In this document: positions 1 to 8,683 of the stretch, piece after piece
How the letters are laid out: every line of letters begins with the position of its first letter
How positions within the stretch are numbered: the first letter of the stretch is position 1
Assembly (NCBI RefSeq): GCF_009729415.1
Contig: NZ_MPKW01000003.1
Span: 1 to 64,000, forward strand
Direction of reading: 5' to 3'
Length of the DNA stretch: 64,000 nt
Source: Mycolicibacterium sp. CBMA 234
Lineage (GTDB): Bacteria; Actinomycetota; Actinomycetes; Mycobacteriales; Mycobacteriaceae
Translations under genes and position numbers: made by a program
The notes under the pieces: model-generated
What the model saw: only the letters and a program-made list of their open reading frames with translations
Told to the model about the DNA's origin: nothing
The model's database searches: none

Positions 1-31
1 ATATTTTGGCCCGCCGGTAGCATCGAGTGCT

Positions 32-1036
32 GTGACTTTGTCCGGCCACCATGCGCCAGGGGGTCCGTTCTTCGAGGACCTCGCCATCGGTCAGGTCTAC
101 GACTGGGCGCCGGCGATGACACTCACCGACGGCGCGGCGGCCGTGCACCAGGCGATTCTCGGGGATCGGATGCGGCTGCCGCTCGATGCCGGATTGTCTG
201 CCGCGGTCACCGGCTCGACGCGGGCGCTGGCGCATCCGGCGCTGGTCTGCGACGTCGCGATCGGCCAATCCACGCTGGTGACCCAACGGGTCAAAGCCAA
301 CCTCTTCTACCGCGGTCTGCGGTTTCATCGCTTCCCGCAACTCGGTGACACCATCACCACGCGGACGGAAGTCGTTGGGCTCAAACAGAATTCAGCCAAG
401 CCCGGTAAGCCCCGCACCGGGCTGGCGGCACTGCGGATGATCACGATCGACCAGGACGGCCGCACGGTGCTCGATTTCCACCGTTGCGCCATACTGCCGC
501 TGCGCGACGACGCCGCCGATACCAACCACGCCGACGACCTCAGCACCATTGGCGTCGACCTGCCGGCGCTGCCCGACCCGGCCGCAGGGTGGAACGCCGA
601 TGCCTGGCGCGACGCGGTGCCCGGCCCGGACTTCGACCCCGCGCTCGCCGGCGCGGTGCTGACCGGCACGGCCGACGTGGTCAGCAGCGCTCCGGAGCTG
701 GCCAGGGTCACGCTCAATATCGCTGCAACGCACCATGATTCGCGGGTGGCCGGCAGCCGCCTGGTCTACGGAGGTCACACCATCGGCCTGGCGCTGGCTC
801 AAGCTACCCGGCTGTTGCCGAACCTCGTCACTGTCCTCGGCTGGGAGTCCTGCGACCACACCGGACCCGTCCACGAAGGCGACACCCTCTACAGCGAGCT
901 GCACGTTGAAGCGGCCCATGCGTCGCCAGCGGGCCGGGGCGGCGCTCTGGACCTGCGGTCGCTGGTGTTCGCTGTCGGTGCTGACGGCCCGGACCGGCAG
1001 GTGCTGGACTGGCGGTTGCGCGTCCTGCAGTTCTGA
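32..1036 (+). CDS. MaoC-family double-hotdog dehydratase-like protein (Rv0216-like)
   Basis: A 334-aa protein starting at GTG 32, close in length to M. tuberculosis Rv0216, a MaoC-type protein whose two hotdog domains are fused in one chain. The N-terminal half (PGGPFFEDLAIGQ, about residues 10-22) looks like the usual entry of a MaoC/hydratase-2 domain. The second half (about 215-334) is a second hotdog around HHDSRVAGSRLVYGGHTIG. Family members act on acyl-CoA thioesters in the cytosol, but the substrate is unknown. A PucR-type regulator follows 19 bp downstream on the same strand. The Rv0216 assignment is supported by the lipW-like gene found further on. I am sure of the fold and less sure of catalysis. 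Confidence 0.82.
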   Translation: MTLSGHHAPGGPFFEDLAIGQVYDWAPAMTLTDGAAAVHQAILGDRMRLPLDAGLSAAVTGSTRALAHPALVCDVAIGQSTLVTQRVKANLFYRGLRFHRFPQLGDTITTRTEVVGLKQNSAKPGKPRTGLAALRMITIDQDGRTVLDFHRCAILPLRDDAADTNHADDLSTIGVDLPALPDPAAGWNADAWRDAVPGPDFDPALAGAVLTGTADVVSSAPELARVTLNIAATHHDSRVAGSRLVYGGHTIGLALAQATRLLPNLVTVLGWESCDHTGPVHEGDTLYSELHVEAAHASPAGRGGALDLRSLVFAVGADGPDRQVLDWRLRVLQF

Positions 1037-1055
1037 GCATTGCCACAATGGCGGC

Positions 1056-2102
1056 GTGAGCATGTTGCGGTTGGCTGAGCTGGGCAGTGACCCGGAGTCG
1101 GTCCTGCGGCTGGTCCGGTTCTTCGACGGCCTCGATGCCACCGGCGTCGACGCGGTGCTGCGGGCGGCCGAAGAGGTGGCCGGCTGCCCGGTGCGGGTGC
1201 GGTGGGCCGGCCTCGTGCGCGAGGTGTGGCTGGACCGCGACGGTCCCGGCCATCCGCTCGACGGCGTCTTGCTCGACCGAGTGCGGCACACGCTGGGCAC
1301 CGTCAGCTCCCGCGTGCCGCCGAGCTTCGGCGACCCGGCGCTGGTCGAGGTCGTGCTGTCGAGCCGGGAACGCGCCGAGGACCGGGCCCGCGCAATCCGG
1401 CTGCTGGGCCTGGATGAGACGCGGGACGTCCGGGTGCTCGCGGTGTCGGCGCAGTCGTCGCCGGAAGCGCTGCGGGTCATCACGTCTGTTCTGTCCTCGG
1501 TGTCGATCCGGACGGCGGACCTGGGTACCGCGACGGCCGTGCTGTGCCAGGGCGCCACCAACGCGCGCGCTCTGTCCGACGAGCTGGACCAGGCGATCAT
1601 CGCCGCGTTCCCGGCGCCGCTGCCTGTCGGCGCCGACCGCGGGCCGTGGGTCGGTATTGGGGCCGCGGGCAGAGTGTTCGCCGCACCGACGTCGTGGGAG
1701 CAGGCACTGCGCGCGCTGCGGTTCGCGTCGTCGACCGGCTTCGGTAGGCGCGCCGTCGCCTACGAGCGGTTGAGCGCGCTGGAGCTCCTGGCCGAGCTGC
1801 CGCCAGACGCAACGCGCGGCAATCACGCCCTGACCCGCATCAACGAGATCGCGGCGACGCCCACCGGCCGCCTGCAGGTCGAGACGGCAGAGGCGTACTG
1901 CGTGTTCGGTTCGCTGCGGCGGACCGCTGAGGAACTGCACGTGCACCACAGCACGGTGGCCGCGCGGCTGGCGCACATCGAATCCCAGTTGGGCTGGGAC
2001 ATGGACGATCCGCTGGACCGGTTCTCGGCGACGCTGGTCCTGATGATCCGGCGCATCGCGCTGTCGTCGGCGGAGCTGACGGGCGACCAGCGGGCACCGT
2101 GA
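1056..2102 (+). CDS. PucR-family transcriptional regulator
   Basis: A 348-aa protein with a PucR C-terminal helix-turn-helix at about residues 285-330 (TAEAYCVFGSLRRTAEEL, then LHVHHSTVAARLAHIE). The middle region resembles the GGDEF-like sensor segment of CdaR/PucR proteins. GTG 1056 is chosen; ATG 1062 in the same frame is an alternative. The open frame runs further upstream, but that part overlaps the MaoC gene in another frame and is not credible as protein. PucR/CdaR proteins usually activate nearby catabolic genes when a metabolite is present. The likely target here is the steroid-type operon starting at 2326, which is an inference from position only. Confidence 0.85.
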   Translation: MSMLRLAELGSDPESVLRLVRFFDGLDATGVDAVLRAAEEVAGCPVRVRWAGLVREVWLDRDGPGHPLDGVLLDRVRHTLGTVSSRVPPSFGDPALVEVVLSSRERAEDRARAIRLLGLDETRDVRVLAVSAQSSPEALRVITSVLSSVSIRTADLGTATAVLCQGATNARALSDELDQAIIAAFPAPLPVGADRGPWVGIGAAGRVFAAPTSWEQALRALRFASSTGFGRRAVAYERLSALELLAELPPDATRGNHALTRINEIAATPTGRLQVETAEAYCVFGSLRRTAEELHVHHSTVAARLAHIESQLGWDMDDPLDRFSATLVLMIRRIALSSAELTGDQRAP

Positions 2103-2226
2103 GACGGTCGCAGCTCCGTGAATGTGCGGCCAGCACGCTCCGCGGGCTAGATCCGCGCTCTACCTGCACAGTCGTGGTTCCCGGGGCTCGGCCCACTCGA
2201 CAATCGTCGGGCATATTGGGCAAATG

Positions 2227-2244
2227 ATCCGACGCTTGTCGGAT
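2227..2244. promoter_or_regulatory. inverted repeat, candidate operator of the 2326-8361 operon
   Basis: A perfect 7-bp inverted repeat (atccgac, 4-bp spacer, gtcggat) lies about 90 bp before the first gene of the operon. A related partial dyad (cgacaatcgtcg) lies just upstream. The binding protein is unknown; the adjacent PucR-type regulator is an obvious candidate. Confidence 0.35.
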
Positions 2245-2325
2245 GACCAGGGCTGCTGAGGTTGGTGATGATGGCCACATCGAGCTGAACAGCCCCGCTC
2301 AGTCACGGACCCAAGGAGTACCCGC

Positions 2326-2892
2326 ATGGCCATCATCGACCCCACCAAGACCTGGGCCCCTGTGGAAGAACGCCTCGCCGTCACGACCAACGAGCGGCAT
2401 CGTCAAGTGCTGAGCATCGTCCTCGAGCACATGAAGGCCGAAGCCGAGCCCGACATGGAACGTCTGATGGCGACCTTGGCACCGAACCCGGACTACCACT
2501 TCTGGTACGCCAACGCCGACATGGGCCCCAAGACCACCGAGGGGGTGCGCGCCTACTACGAGGCATTCGTCGCGAGCGGCGCCAACCACCTCGTTTTCGA
2601 GATCGATCGCCTGGCCGTCGATGACAATCTGGTCATGACCGAAGGCTGGATGAAGATGATCTACCCGGGTGCGGCCGCTCAGACGATCGGCGTCGAGGTC
2701 GACGATCCCAATGGTGACTACCTGCTGCTGTTCCGTCAGCTCATCAACTGGCCCATCGACGCCGACGGTCTGATCCTCGGCGAGGACGCCTACCAGACCG
2801 GCCCAGTCAGCGTCACGAAGCTGTCTGTGGAAGACCTGCCGCAGAAGTACATCGACCAGAAGAACAGCGCTATCGCGCAGGCCAATGCCTGA
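2326..2892 (+). CDS. NTF2-like / SnoaL-like small protein of a steroid-type operon
   Basis: A 188-aa protein with an NTF2-like cone fold predicted from its pattern: an N-terminal helix (HRQVLSIVLEHMKAEAEPDME), a short Trp/Tyr segment (DYHFWYANADMGPKT), then beta-rich stretches ending near YLLLFRQLINWPIDADG. This superfamily includes ketosteroid isomerases, limonene epoxide hydrolases and SnoaL cyclases, so a role in ring or side-chain chemistry is plausible but not shown. It has ATG 2326 with a GGAG-like site upstream (aaggag at 2311). It is the first gene of a tightly packed operon, and the following ligase starts inside its last codons (8-bp overlap). No catalytic assignment is possible by eye. 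Confidence 0.7.
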   Translation: MAIIDPTKTWAPVEERLAVTTNERHRQVLSIVLEHMKAEAEPDMERLMATLAPNPDYHFWYANADMGPKTTEGVRAYYEAFVASGANHLVFEIDRLAVDDNLVMTEGWMKMIYPGAAAQTIGVEVDDPNGDYLLLFRQLINWPIDADGLILGEDAYQTGPVSVTKLSVEDLPQKYIDQKNSAIAQANA

Positions 2893-4567
2893 TCAAAGAC
2901 AAGACGTCGCGACCCTGCTGCTCGACCGCCTCGGCGACGAGCGCCTGGGGCTGCGTACCCGCGAGCAGGCCTGGACCTGGGACGAGGTGGTCCGCGAGTC
3001 CGCGGCCCGTGGCGCACTTGCCGCGTCGTTGAGACGCGAGCTGTGCCCGTCGGATCCCTTTCATATCGGCGTGCTGCTGGACAACGTGCCCGACTTCGTC
3101 TTCTGGCTGGGCGGTGCCGCCCTGTCGGGGGCGACGATCGTCGGCATCAACCCGACCCGCGGCAACGAGGAGCTGGCCGGTGAGGTCCGGCACGCCGATT
3201 GTCAGCTGATCGTCACCGATTCGGCTGGGCGGGAACGGCTTTCGGGCCTGGACTTGGGTCTGACACCGGACCGCATCCTGGTCATCGACGACCCGTCGTA
3301 CGCCGAAGCGCTGCAACAGCACCGCGTCGAACCCGTCGCGGCGGACGGTGTGGGGCCGGAGTCGCTGACCCTGTTGCTGTTCACCTCGGGCACCACCGGT
3401 GCATCGAAGGCGGTCAAGTGCAGCCAGGGCCGGCTGGCCTGGATCGCGTACTCGGCGGTGGACAAGTTCAACCACGTGCGCGAGGACGTCGACTACTGCT
3501 GCATGCCGCTGTTCCACGGAAACGCCATCATGGCGCTGTGGGCCCCGGCGCTGGCCGTTGGCGCTACGGTCTGCCTGACGCCGAGCTTCTCGGCGTCGGG
3601 ATTCCTGCCGGACGTTCGGTACTTCGGCGCGACGTTCTTCACCTACGTGGGCAAGGCGCTCGGGTACCTGCTCGCCACGCCGGAGCAGCCCGACGACGCC
3701 GACAACCAGCTGAACCGCGGGTTCGGCACCGAGGCCTCTCCGGAGGACCAGGCCTACTTCAAACGCCGGTTCGGCGCGGACCTGTACGAGGGCTACGGGT
3801 CCAGCGAGGGCGGCGGCACGGTCGTGCTGGACCCCAACCAGCCCGAAGGCGCACTGGGTCGGCCGGCGCACCCGGGTGTGGCGATCGTCAACCCCGAAAC
3901 CATGATCGCTTGTGTCCCAGCGGTTTTGGACCAGCATGGTCGACTCCTCAACTCGGACGACGCCGTCGGTGAGATCGTGGACAAGCTCGGCACCAAGAAG
4001 TTCGAGGGCTACTACAAGAACGACGCCGCCGACTCCGACCGCATCCGCAATGGTTGGTACTGGACCGGCGACCTGGGCTACCTCGACGAGGACGGGTTCA
4101 TCTACTTCGCCGGTCGTCGCGGCGACTGGATCCGGGTGGACGGCGAGAACACCTCGGCGCTGTCGATCGAGCGCGTGCTGCGGCGTCATCCCGAGGTCAT
4201 CGCCGCGGGTGTGTACGCCGTGCCGGACCCGCGGTCGGGCGATCAGGTGATGGCGGCCATCGAGGTGGCCGACTCGATCCTGTTCGACGTTGATGAGTTC
4301 GTGAAGTACCTGGGCGATCAGGATGACTTGGGCAGCAAGGGCACTCCGCGATTCCTGCGGGTGTCGGAGTCGCTGCCGGTGACCGGGTCCAACAAGGTGC
4401 TCAAGCGGGAGCTGCAGGCGGACAAGTGGCACACCGAGGAACTGGTGTACCGCTGGGTGGGTCGCAGAGTGGGAAACAGTGTGCCGGACTTCAAACTCAT
4501 GACCGAGGATGCCAAGCGCGCGTTGGACGATGAGTTCACGCAGTACGGACGGCAGCGATATCTGTAG
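2885..4567 (+). CDS. acyl-CoA synthetase (AMP-forming, FadD family)
   Basis: A 560-aa adenylate-forming enzyme that activates a carboxylic acid to its CoA thioester through an acyl-AMP. The P-loop signature FTSGTTGASK is at residues 166-175, the A5-type motif YEGYGSSEGG in the middle, and the hinge region GDLGYLDEDGFIYF followed by GRRGDWIRVDGEN near 390-425. The C-terminal catalytic lysine region is TGSNKVLKREL. It overlaps the preceding gene by 8 bp and is followed after 10 bp by a KstD-like dehydrogenase. It resembles the mycobacterial FadD17/FadD19 group that activates steroid side-chain acids. The exact substrate cannot be read from the sequence. Confidence 0.88.
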   Translation: MPDQRQDVATLLLDRLGDERLGLRTREQAWTWDEVVRESAARGALAASLRRELCPSDPFHIGVLLDNVPDFVFWLGGAALSGATIVGINPTRGNEELAGEVRHADCQLIVTDSAGRERLSGLDLGLTPDRILVIDDPSYAEALQQHRVEPVAADGVGPESLTLLLFTSGTTGASKAVKCSQGRLAWIAYSAVDKFNHVREDVDYCCMPLFHGNAIMALWAPALAVGATVCLTPSFSASGFLPDVRYFGATFFTYVGKALGYLLATPEQPDDADNQLNRGFGTEASPEDQAYFKRRFGADLYEGYGSSEGGGTVVLDPNQPEGALGRPAHPGVAIVNPETMIACVPAVLDQHGRLLNSDDAVGEIVDKLGTKKFEGYYKNDAADSDRIRNGWYWTGDLGYLDEDGFIYFAGRRGDWIRVDGENTSALSIERVLRRHPEVIAAGVYAVPDPRSGDQVMAAIEVADSILFDVDEFVKYLGDQDDLGSKGTPRFLRVSESLPVTGSNKVLKRELQADKWHTEELVYRWVGRRVGNSVPDFKLMTEDAKRALDDEFTQYGRQRYL

Positions 4568-4577
4568 GAGTTTGGGC

Positions 4578-6128
4578 ATGACGGACTGGGACGCGACGGT
4601 TGACGTGTTGGTGGCGGGCTCTGGTGGCGGTGGCGTCACCGGTGCCTACACCGCGGCGCGCGAAGGACTCGAGGTACTGCTGGTCGAGGCCACCGACAAG
4701 TTCGGTGGCACCACCGCCTATTCGGGCGGTGGCGGGGTGTGGTTCCCCTGCAACCCGGTGCTGCAGCGGGCCGGCACCGACGACACCATCGACGACGCGC
4801 TGGAGTACTACCACGCCGTGGTCGGTGACCGGACGCCGCGCGAGATGCAGGACACCTATGTTCGCGGCGGCGCCCCGCTCATGGAGTACCTGGAAGCCGA
4901 CCCGAACATCAAATTCGACATGCTGCCCTGGCCGGACTACTTCGGGAAGATGCCGAAGGCCCGGACGGACGGTCAGCGACACGTCGCGGCCCGTCCTCTG
5001 AAGATTGAAAAGGCGCCTGAGTTCAAGGAATTGGTGCGCGGTCCGCTGGACAACGACCGGCTCGGTGTCCCGCAGCCCGACGACTACTTCATCGGCGGCC
5101 GGGCGCTGATCGCCCGCTTCCTGGTGGCGCTGAAGCAATACCCTTCGGCCACAACAGAACTCAACACGGCGCTCGTCGAGCTGGTCACTGAGGACGGCGC
5201 CGTGGTGGGTGCTGTCGTCGAGACCGACGGCGTACGCAAGTCGATCAAGGCCCGCAAGGGTGTGCTGCTCGCGGCCGGTGGTTTCGAGGGCAACGACGAG
5301 CTGCGGCAGAAGTACGGCGTGCCCGGCGTGGCGCGAGACACCATGGGGCCCTGGGGAAATCTCGGCCAGGCGCATGAGGCGGGTATCGCCGTCGGCGCCG
5401 ACACCGACCTCATGGAGCAGGCTTGGTGGTCGCCCGGCATGACCCATCCGGACGGCCGGAGCGCGTTCGCGCTGTGGTTCACCGGTGGCATCTTCGTCGA
5501 CGAACACGGCAAGCGTTTCGTCAACGAGTCCGCGGCGTACGACCGCATCGGCCGCGTCATCGTGGACCGGTTGGCCAAGGGCGAGATGACGCTGCCGTTC
5601 TGGATGATCTACGACGACACCGATGGCGGCGTCCCGCCGGTCAAGGCCACCAACGTCTCGATGGTGGAAACCGAGAAGTACGTCGACGCCGGGCTGTGGC
5701 ACTCCGCCGACACCCTGGGGGAGCTGGCCGCCAAGATCGGCGTGCCGGCCGAGGAGCTGGTCGCGACCGTCAAGCAGTTCAACGAGTACGCCGACGCGGG
5801 GTCCGACCCGGATTTCGGTCGCGGCGACGAGGCCTACGACCGCGCCTTCTCCGGCGGTGCCTCGCCGATGGTCCGCATCGGCAAGGGCCCGTTCCACGCC
5901 GCCAAGTTCGGTATCTCCGATCTGGGCACCAAGGGCGGGTTGCGCACCAACACTGCCGGGCAGGTGCTCGACACCGCCGGCAATCTGATCCCCGGGCTGT
6001 ACGCGGCGGGCAACACCATGGCCGCGCCGAGCGGCTACGCCTACCCGGGCGGCGGCAATCCGATCGGTACCAGCATGGTGTTCTCCCACCTGGCCGTGCT
6101 CGACATGGTCGGCCAGACCACAACGTGA
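4578..6128 (+). CDS. 3-ketosteroid delta-1-dehydrogenase-like FAD enzyme
   Basis: A 516-aa flavoprotein of the succinate dehydrogenase/KstD family. It has the N-terminal FAD-binding motif GSGGGG (residues 14-19), then VEATDKFGGTTAYSGG, which is typical of these enzymes. Near the C-terminus, YPGGG (Tyr489 onward) matches the YPGxG catalytic segment of KstD, and FVNESAAYDR matches the middle active-site tyrosine region. KstD introduces a C1-C2 double bond in ring A of 3-ketosteroids. The start is ATG 4578, with AGGAG at 4566-4570 seven bases before it; the upstream in-frame extension lies inside the ligase gene. KshA is two genes downstream, the usual partner for ring opening. Some family members reduce or dehydrogenate other substrates. 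Confidence 0.82.
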   Translation: MTDWDATVDVLVAGSGGGGVTGAYTAAREGLEVLLVEATDKFGGTTAYSGGGGVWFPCNPVLQRAGTDDTIDDALEYYHAVVGDRTPREMQDTYVRGGAPLMEYLEADPNIKFDMLPWPDYFGKMPKARTDGQRHVAARPLKIEKAPEFKELVRGPLDNDRLGVPQPDDYFIGGRALIARFLVALKQYPSATTELNTALVELVTEDGAVVGAVVETDGVRKSIKARKGVLLAAGGFEGNDELRQKYGVPGVARDTMGPWGNLGQAHEAGIAVGADTDLMEQAWWSPGMTHPDGRSAFALWFTGGIFVDEHGKRFVNESAAYDRIGRVIVDRLAKGEMTLPFWMIYDDTDGGVPPVKATNVSMVETEKYVDAGLWHSADTLGELAAKIGVPAEELVATVKQFNEYADAGSDPDFGRGDEAYDRAFSGGASPMVRIGKGPFHAAKFGISDLGTKGGLRTNTAGQVLDTAGNLIPGLYAAGNTMAAPSGYAYPGGGNPIGTSMVFSHLAVLDMVGQTTT

Positions 6129-6142
6129 TGAAGAGGTAGACG

Positions 6143-7219
6143 ATGCAGGCGTGGCGGTTACACGGCGCGGCTGACGCCCGGCTCGACGAGATTCCAGAGC
6201 CCGAGGTCACCGCGGGCAGGGTGAAGATCCGCGTCGCCTGCAGCGGCATCTGCGGGTCGGACCTGTCGCTGTACGAAACCGCGCCGGTGCCCGTCGACTG
6301 GCCGCACCCGCTCGTCGGCCAGTCGGGACCTCATGTCCTTGGACACGAATTCGCCGGCTACGTCACTGAAGTCGGTGCCGGGGTCGACGGCATTCCGGTG
6401 GGCGCGTTGGTCGCGGTCCAGCCGAGTTACGAAGACGGCACCTGTGCCGCCTGCCTGCGGGGCGAGCCGAACCTGTGCGAGCAGTTCGGCTTCCTCGGCG
6501 TCAACGGCGGCGGCGGTGGCTTCGCCGAGTACGTCGTCGCCGCGGCGGCCAAGGTGTTCGTGCTGCCCGCCGGTTTCACGCCAGAGACCGGTGCGCTCGT
6601 CGAGCCGCTGAGTGTCGCGCTGCACGCGGTGCGGCTCAGCGGTATCGCGGCCGGCCAGACAGCGCTCGTCGTCGGCGGCGGACCGATCGGCCTTGGCCTG
6701 CTCCTGTGCCTGAAAGCGCAAGGGGCGCAACGCGTTATCGTCAGTGAAATGAGCGCGGCCCGGCGTGAGCTGGCGGCTGCGCTCGGCGCCGACGTCGTTG
6801 ACCCACGGGAGGCCGACCTCGGCGGGTTCGTCCGCGAGCTCACGGGCGGGCTGGGTGTGGACGCGTCGTTCGATGCCGCGGGCGCCGGTCAGACAACATT
6901 CGACTCTGCGGTCGACGCGCTCCGTAAGGGCGGCACCAGCGTCGTGGTCGCCATGTACCACGAGGGCGTGAACATCAACCCCAGCCTGCTGATGATCACC
7001 GAGAAGCGGGTAACCGGAAGTTTCGCCTACACGCGGGACGATTTCCGTACCGTTATCGACATGATCGCCGATGGTCGGCTTGACCCCGCGCCGCTGATCA
7101 CCAGCCGCATTCAGTTGGCCGACGCACTCGAAAAAGGAATTCACGCCCTTCAGTCGACGGGCCGGGAAACCGAAGTGAAAATCCTGGTCACGCAGGATTT
7201 GGAAGGGACGCAAGGATGA
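6143..7219 (+). CDS. zinc-dependent alcohol dehydrogenase (MDR family)
   Basis: A 358-aa medium-chain dehydrogenase/reductase. The catalytic zinc ligands are visible as Cys37 (GICGSD), His68-Glu69 (GHEF) and Glu154. The NAD(P) Rossmann motif GGGPIG is at 178-183. The structural zinc loop has only three of the usual four cysteines (Cys101, Cys104, Cys112); the first position is Asp98. It resembles 2,3-butanediol/sorbitol-type dehydrogenases. It lies between KstD and KshA genes and overlaps KshA by 4 bp (ATGA), so a steroid hydroxyl group is a reasonable substrate guess, but that is inference. The ATG at 6143 has a nearby AGAGGT ribosome site. Confidence 0.83.
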   Translation: MQAWRLHGAADARLDEIPEPEVTAGRVKIRVACSGICGSDLSLYETAPVPVDWPHPLVGQSGPHVLGHEFAGYVTEVGAGVDGIPVGALVAVQPSYEDGTCAACLRGEPNLCEQFGFLGVNGGGGGFAEYVVAAAAKVFVLPAGFTPETGALVEPLSVALHAVRLSGIAAGQTALVVGGGPIGLGLLLCLKAQGAQRVIVSEMSAARRELAAALGADVVDPREADLGGFVRELTGGLGVDASFDAAGAGQTTFDSAVDALRKGGTSVVVAMYHEGVNINPSLLMITEKRVTGSFAYTRDDFRTVIDMIADGRLDPAPLITSRIQLADALEKGIHALQSTGRETEVKILVTQDLEGTQG

Positions 7220-8361
7220 GCGAAGCAGGGGTCCGGCATATCGACGCCGGCGAGGCGATGACGCGGTTCGCCCGCGGGTGGCACTGCATCGGATTGGCGG
7301 AGTCGTTCCGCGACGGCAAGCCGCACGCGGTCCAGGCCTTCGCCACCAAGTTGGTGGTGTTCGCCGATTCCACGGGCGCCATCAAGGTTCTCGACGGGTA
7401 CTGCCGGCACATGGGTGGCGACCTGTCTCAGGGCACCATCAAGGGTGACGCGGTGGCGTGCCCGTTCCACGACTGGCGCTGGGGCGGCGACGGCAAGTGC
7501 CAGCTGGTGCCCTACGCCAAGCGCACCCCGCGGCTGGCCCGCACCCGAGCCTGGCAGACCACCGAGGTCAACGGCCAGTTGATGATCTGGCATGACCCGG
7601 AAGGGTCGACGCCGGGGCCGGAGCTGACCCCGCCGACCATCGAGGGCTACGAAGAAGGCCAGTGGTCGCCCTGGCAGTGGAATTCACTGCTGATCGAGGG
7701 CTCGCACTGCCGCGAGATCGTCGACAACAACGTCGACATGGCGCACTTCTTCTACATCCACCACGCGTACCCGACGTACTTCAAGAACGTCATCGAGGGT
7801 CACACCGCCAGTCAGTTCATGGAGTCCAAGCCGCGGCCGGACTACGCCACACGCGAGCTGTGGGACGGCACCTACTTGCGTTCGGAGGCAACGTATTTCG
7901 GGCCGGCCTACATGATCAACTGGCTGCACAACGATCTGGCTCCGGACTTCACCGTGGAGATCGCGCTGATCAACTGCCACTACCCGGTCAGCCACGATTC
8001 GTTCGTCCTGCAATGGGGCGTTGCGGTGCAGAACAACCCGGCGCTGCCCCCGGAGAAGACCGCGAAGCTGGCCGCGACCTTGAGCCGCAGCTTCGGCGAC
8101 GGTTTCATGCAAGACGTCGAGATCTGGAAGAACAAGACCCGGATCGAGAACCCGCTGCTGACCGAGGAGGACGGCCCCGTCTACCAGCATCGCCGCTGGT
8201 ACGAGCAGTTCTACGTCGACGTTGCCGATGTTCAGCCCGACATGACGGCCCGTTTCGAACAGGAAGTGGACACCACCCACGCCAACGACCTGTGGCATGA
8301 GGAGGTTGCCAAGAACATGGCCAACCGCACCCCGGTCGGCAAGGCACACGCCACCCAGTAG
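7216..8361 (+). CDS. kshA: 3-ketosteroid 9-alpha-hydroxylase oxygenase subunit (KshA-like)
   Basis: A 381-aa Rieske non-haem iron oxygenase. The Rieske 2Fe-2S ligands are Cys63-x-His65 and Cys82-x2-His85 (CRHMGGDLS and CPFHDW). The mononuclear iron ligands are His177, His182 and Asp300 (VDMAHFFYIHH and FMQDVEIW), as in KshA. With KstD it opens steroid ring B: 9-alpha-hydroxylation plus 1,2-dehydrogenation gives the unstable 9-hydroxy-ADD. It needs a KshB reductase, which is not in this window. It is the last gene of the operon and is followed by a strong terminator. Mycobacteria often carry several kshA paralogues, and this is probably not the main cholesterol-regulon copy. Confidence 0.88.
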   Translation: MSEAGVRHIDAGEAMTRFARGWHCIGLAESFRDGKPHAVQAFATKLVVFADSTGAIKVLDGYCRHMGGDLSQGTIKGDAVACPFHDWRWGGDGKCQLVPYAKRTPRLARTRAWQTTEVNGQLMIWHDPEGSTPGPELTPPTIEGYEEGQWSPWQWNSLLIEGSHCREIVDNNVDMAHFFYIHHAYPTYFKNVIEGHTASQFMESKPRPDYATRELWDGTYLRSEATYFGPAYMINWLHNDLAPDFTVEIALINCHYPVSHDSFVLQWGVAVQNNPALPPEKTAKLAATLSRSFGDGFMQDVEIWKNKTRIENPLLTEEDGPVYQHRRWYEQFYVDVADVQPDMTARFEQEVDTTHANDLWHEEVAKNMANRTPVGKAHATQ

Positions 8362-8375
8362 TCGCCGAATAGCAC

Positions 8376-8416
8376 TGAGCCGCCCTCGAATCTCGAGGGC
8401 GGCTCAGATCGTTTTT
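8376..8416 (+). terminator. intrinsic terminator after kshA
   Basis: Two perfect 14-base arms (8376-8389 and 8393-8406) with a 3-base loop form a GC-rich hairpin, followed by five T at 8412-8416. It lies 14 bp after the kshA stop and just before the end of the convergent small gene. Confidence 0.85.
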
Positions 8417-8422
8417 GGGGGA

Positions 8423-8683
8423 CTAGCGGCTCGGCGGGGCCTGCATGATGGCGGCGAGCTGCCCCAGGTTCTGCAGCTTGGTCATGTCCGGAGCGGACGG
8501 GACCGGGACAGCCGAGAATGTCGGCAGCACCGGGTCAGCCGGCTTGTCCTGCAGCATGCCAACGGCCAGGTACGCAGCCACGCCCAAGCCTGCCGTCGTC
8601 AGCACCACCACAGCGGTGGAACGCCGGAACAGCTGCCGCAGGGGGCCGATGTTTTCGGACGACTGATTGGTCAGGGTAGTCAT
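8423..8683 (-). CDS. small single-pass membrane protein, unknown function
   Basis: An 86-aa protein that I do not recognise. It has a short N-terminal segment with two arginines (LRQLFRRS), one hydrophobic helix at about residues 23-42 (TAVVVLTTAGLGVAAYLAVG), then a proline-rich exposed stretch and a short amphipathic C-terminus (MTKLQNLGQLAAIMQ). The expected topology is N-in/C-out. The start is ATG 8683, preceded by an AGAGG-type site. It is transcribed alone from an AT-rich upstream region (8684-8955) and converges on kshA. Codon use fits its neighbours. It may be a conserved mycobacterial membrane peptide. Confidence 0.6.
   Translation of the reverse strand: MTTLTNQSSENIGPLRQLFRRSTAVVVLTTAGLGVAAYLAVGMLQDKPADPVLPTFSAVPVPSAPDMTKLQNLGQLAAIMQAPPSR

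Noticed and set aside
735..1055. Long in-frame extension upstream of the PucR gene
   Set aside because: It overlaps the MaoC gene in another frame. GTG 1056 lies right after the MaoC stop and gives the expected family length.
392..1976. Large reverse-strand open frames over the MaoC and PucR genes
   Set aside because: They are shadow frames of high-GC coding DNA, rich in Arg/Pro/Ser and without any recognisable domain, while the forward frames match known families.
2870..6089. Long reverse-strand open frames over the ligase and KstD genes
   Set aside because: Same shadow effect. No domain, no ribosome site, and the forward genes are clearly real.
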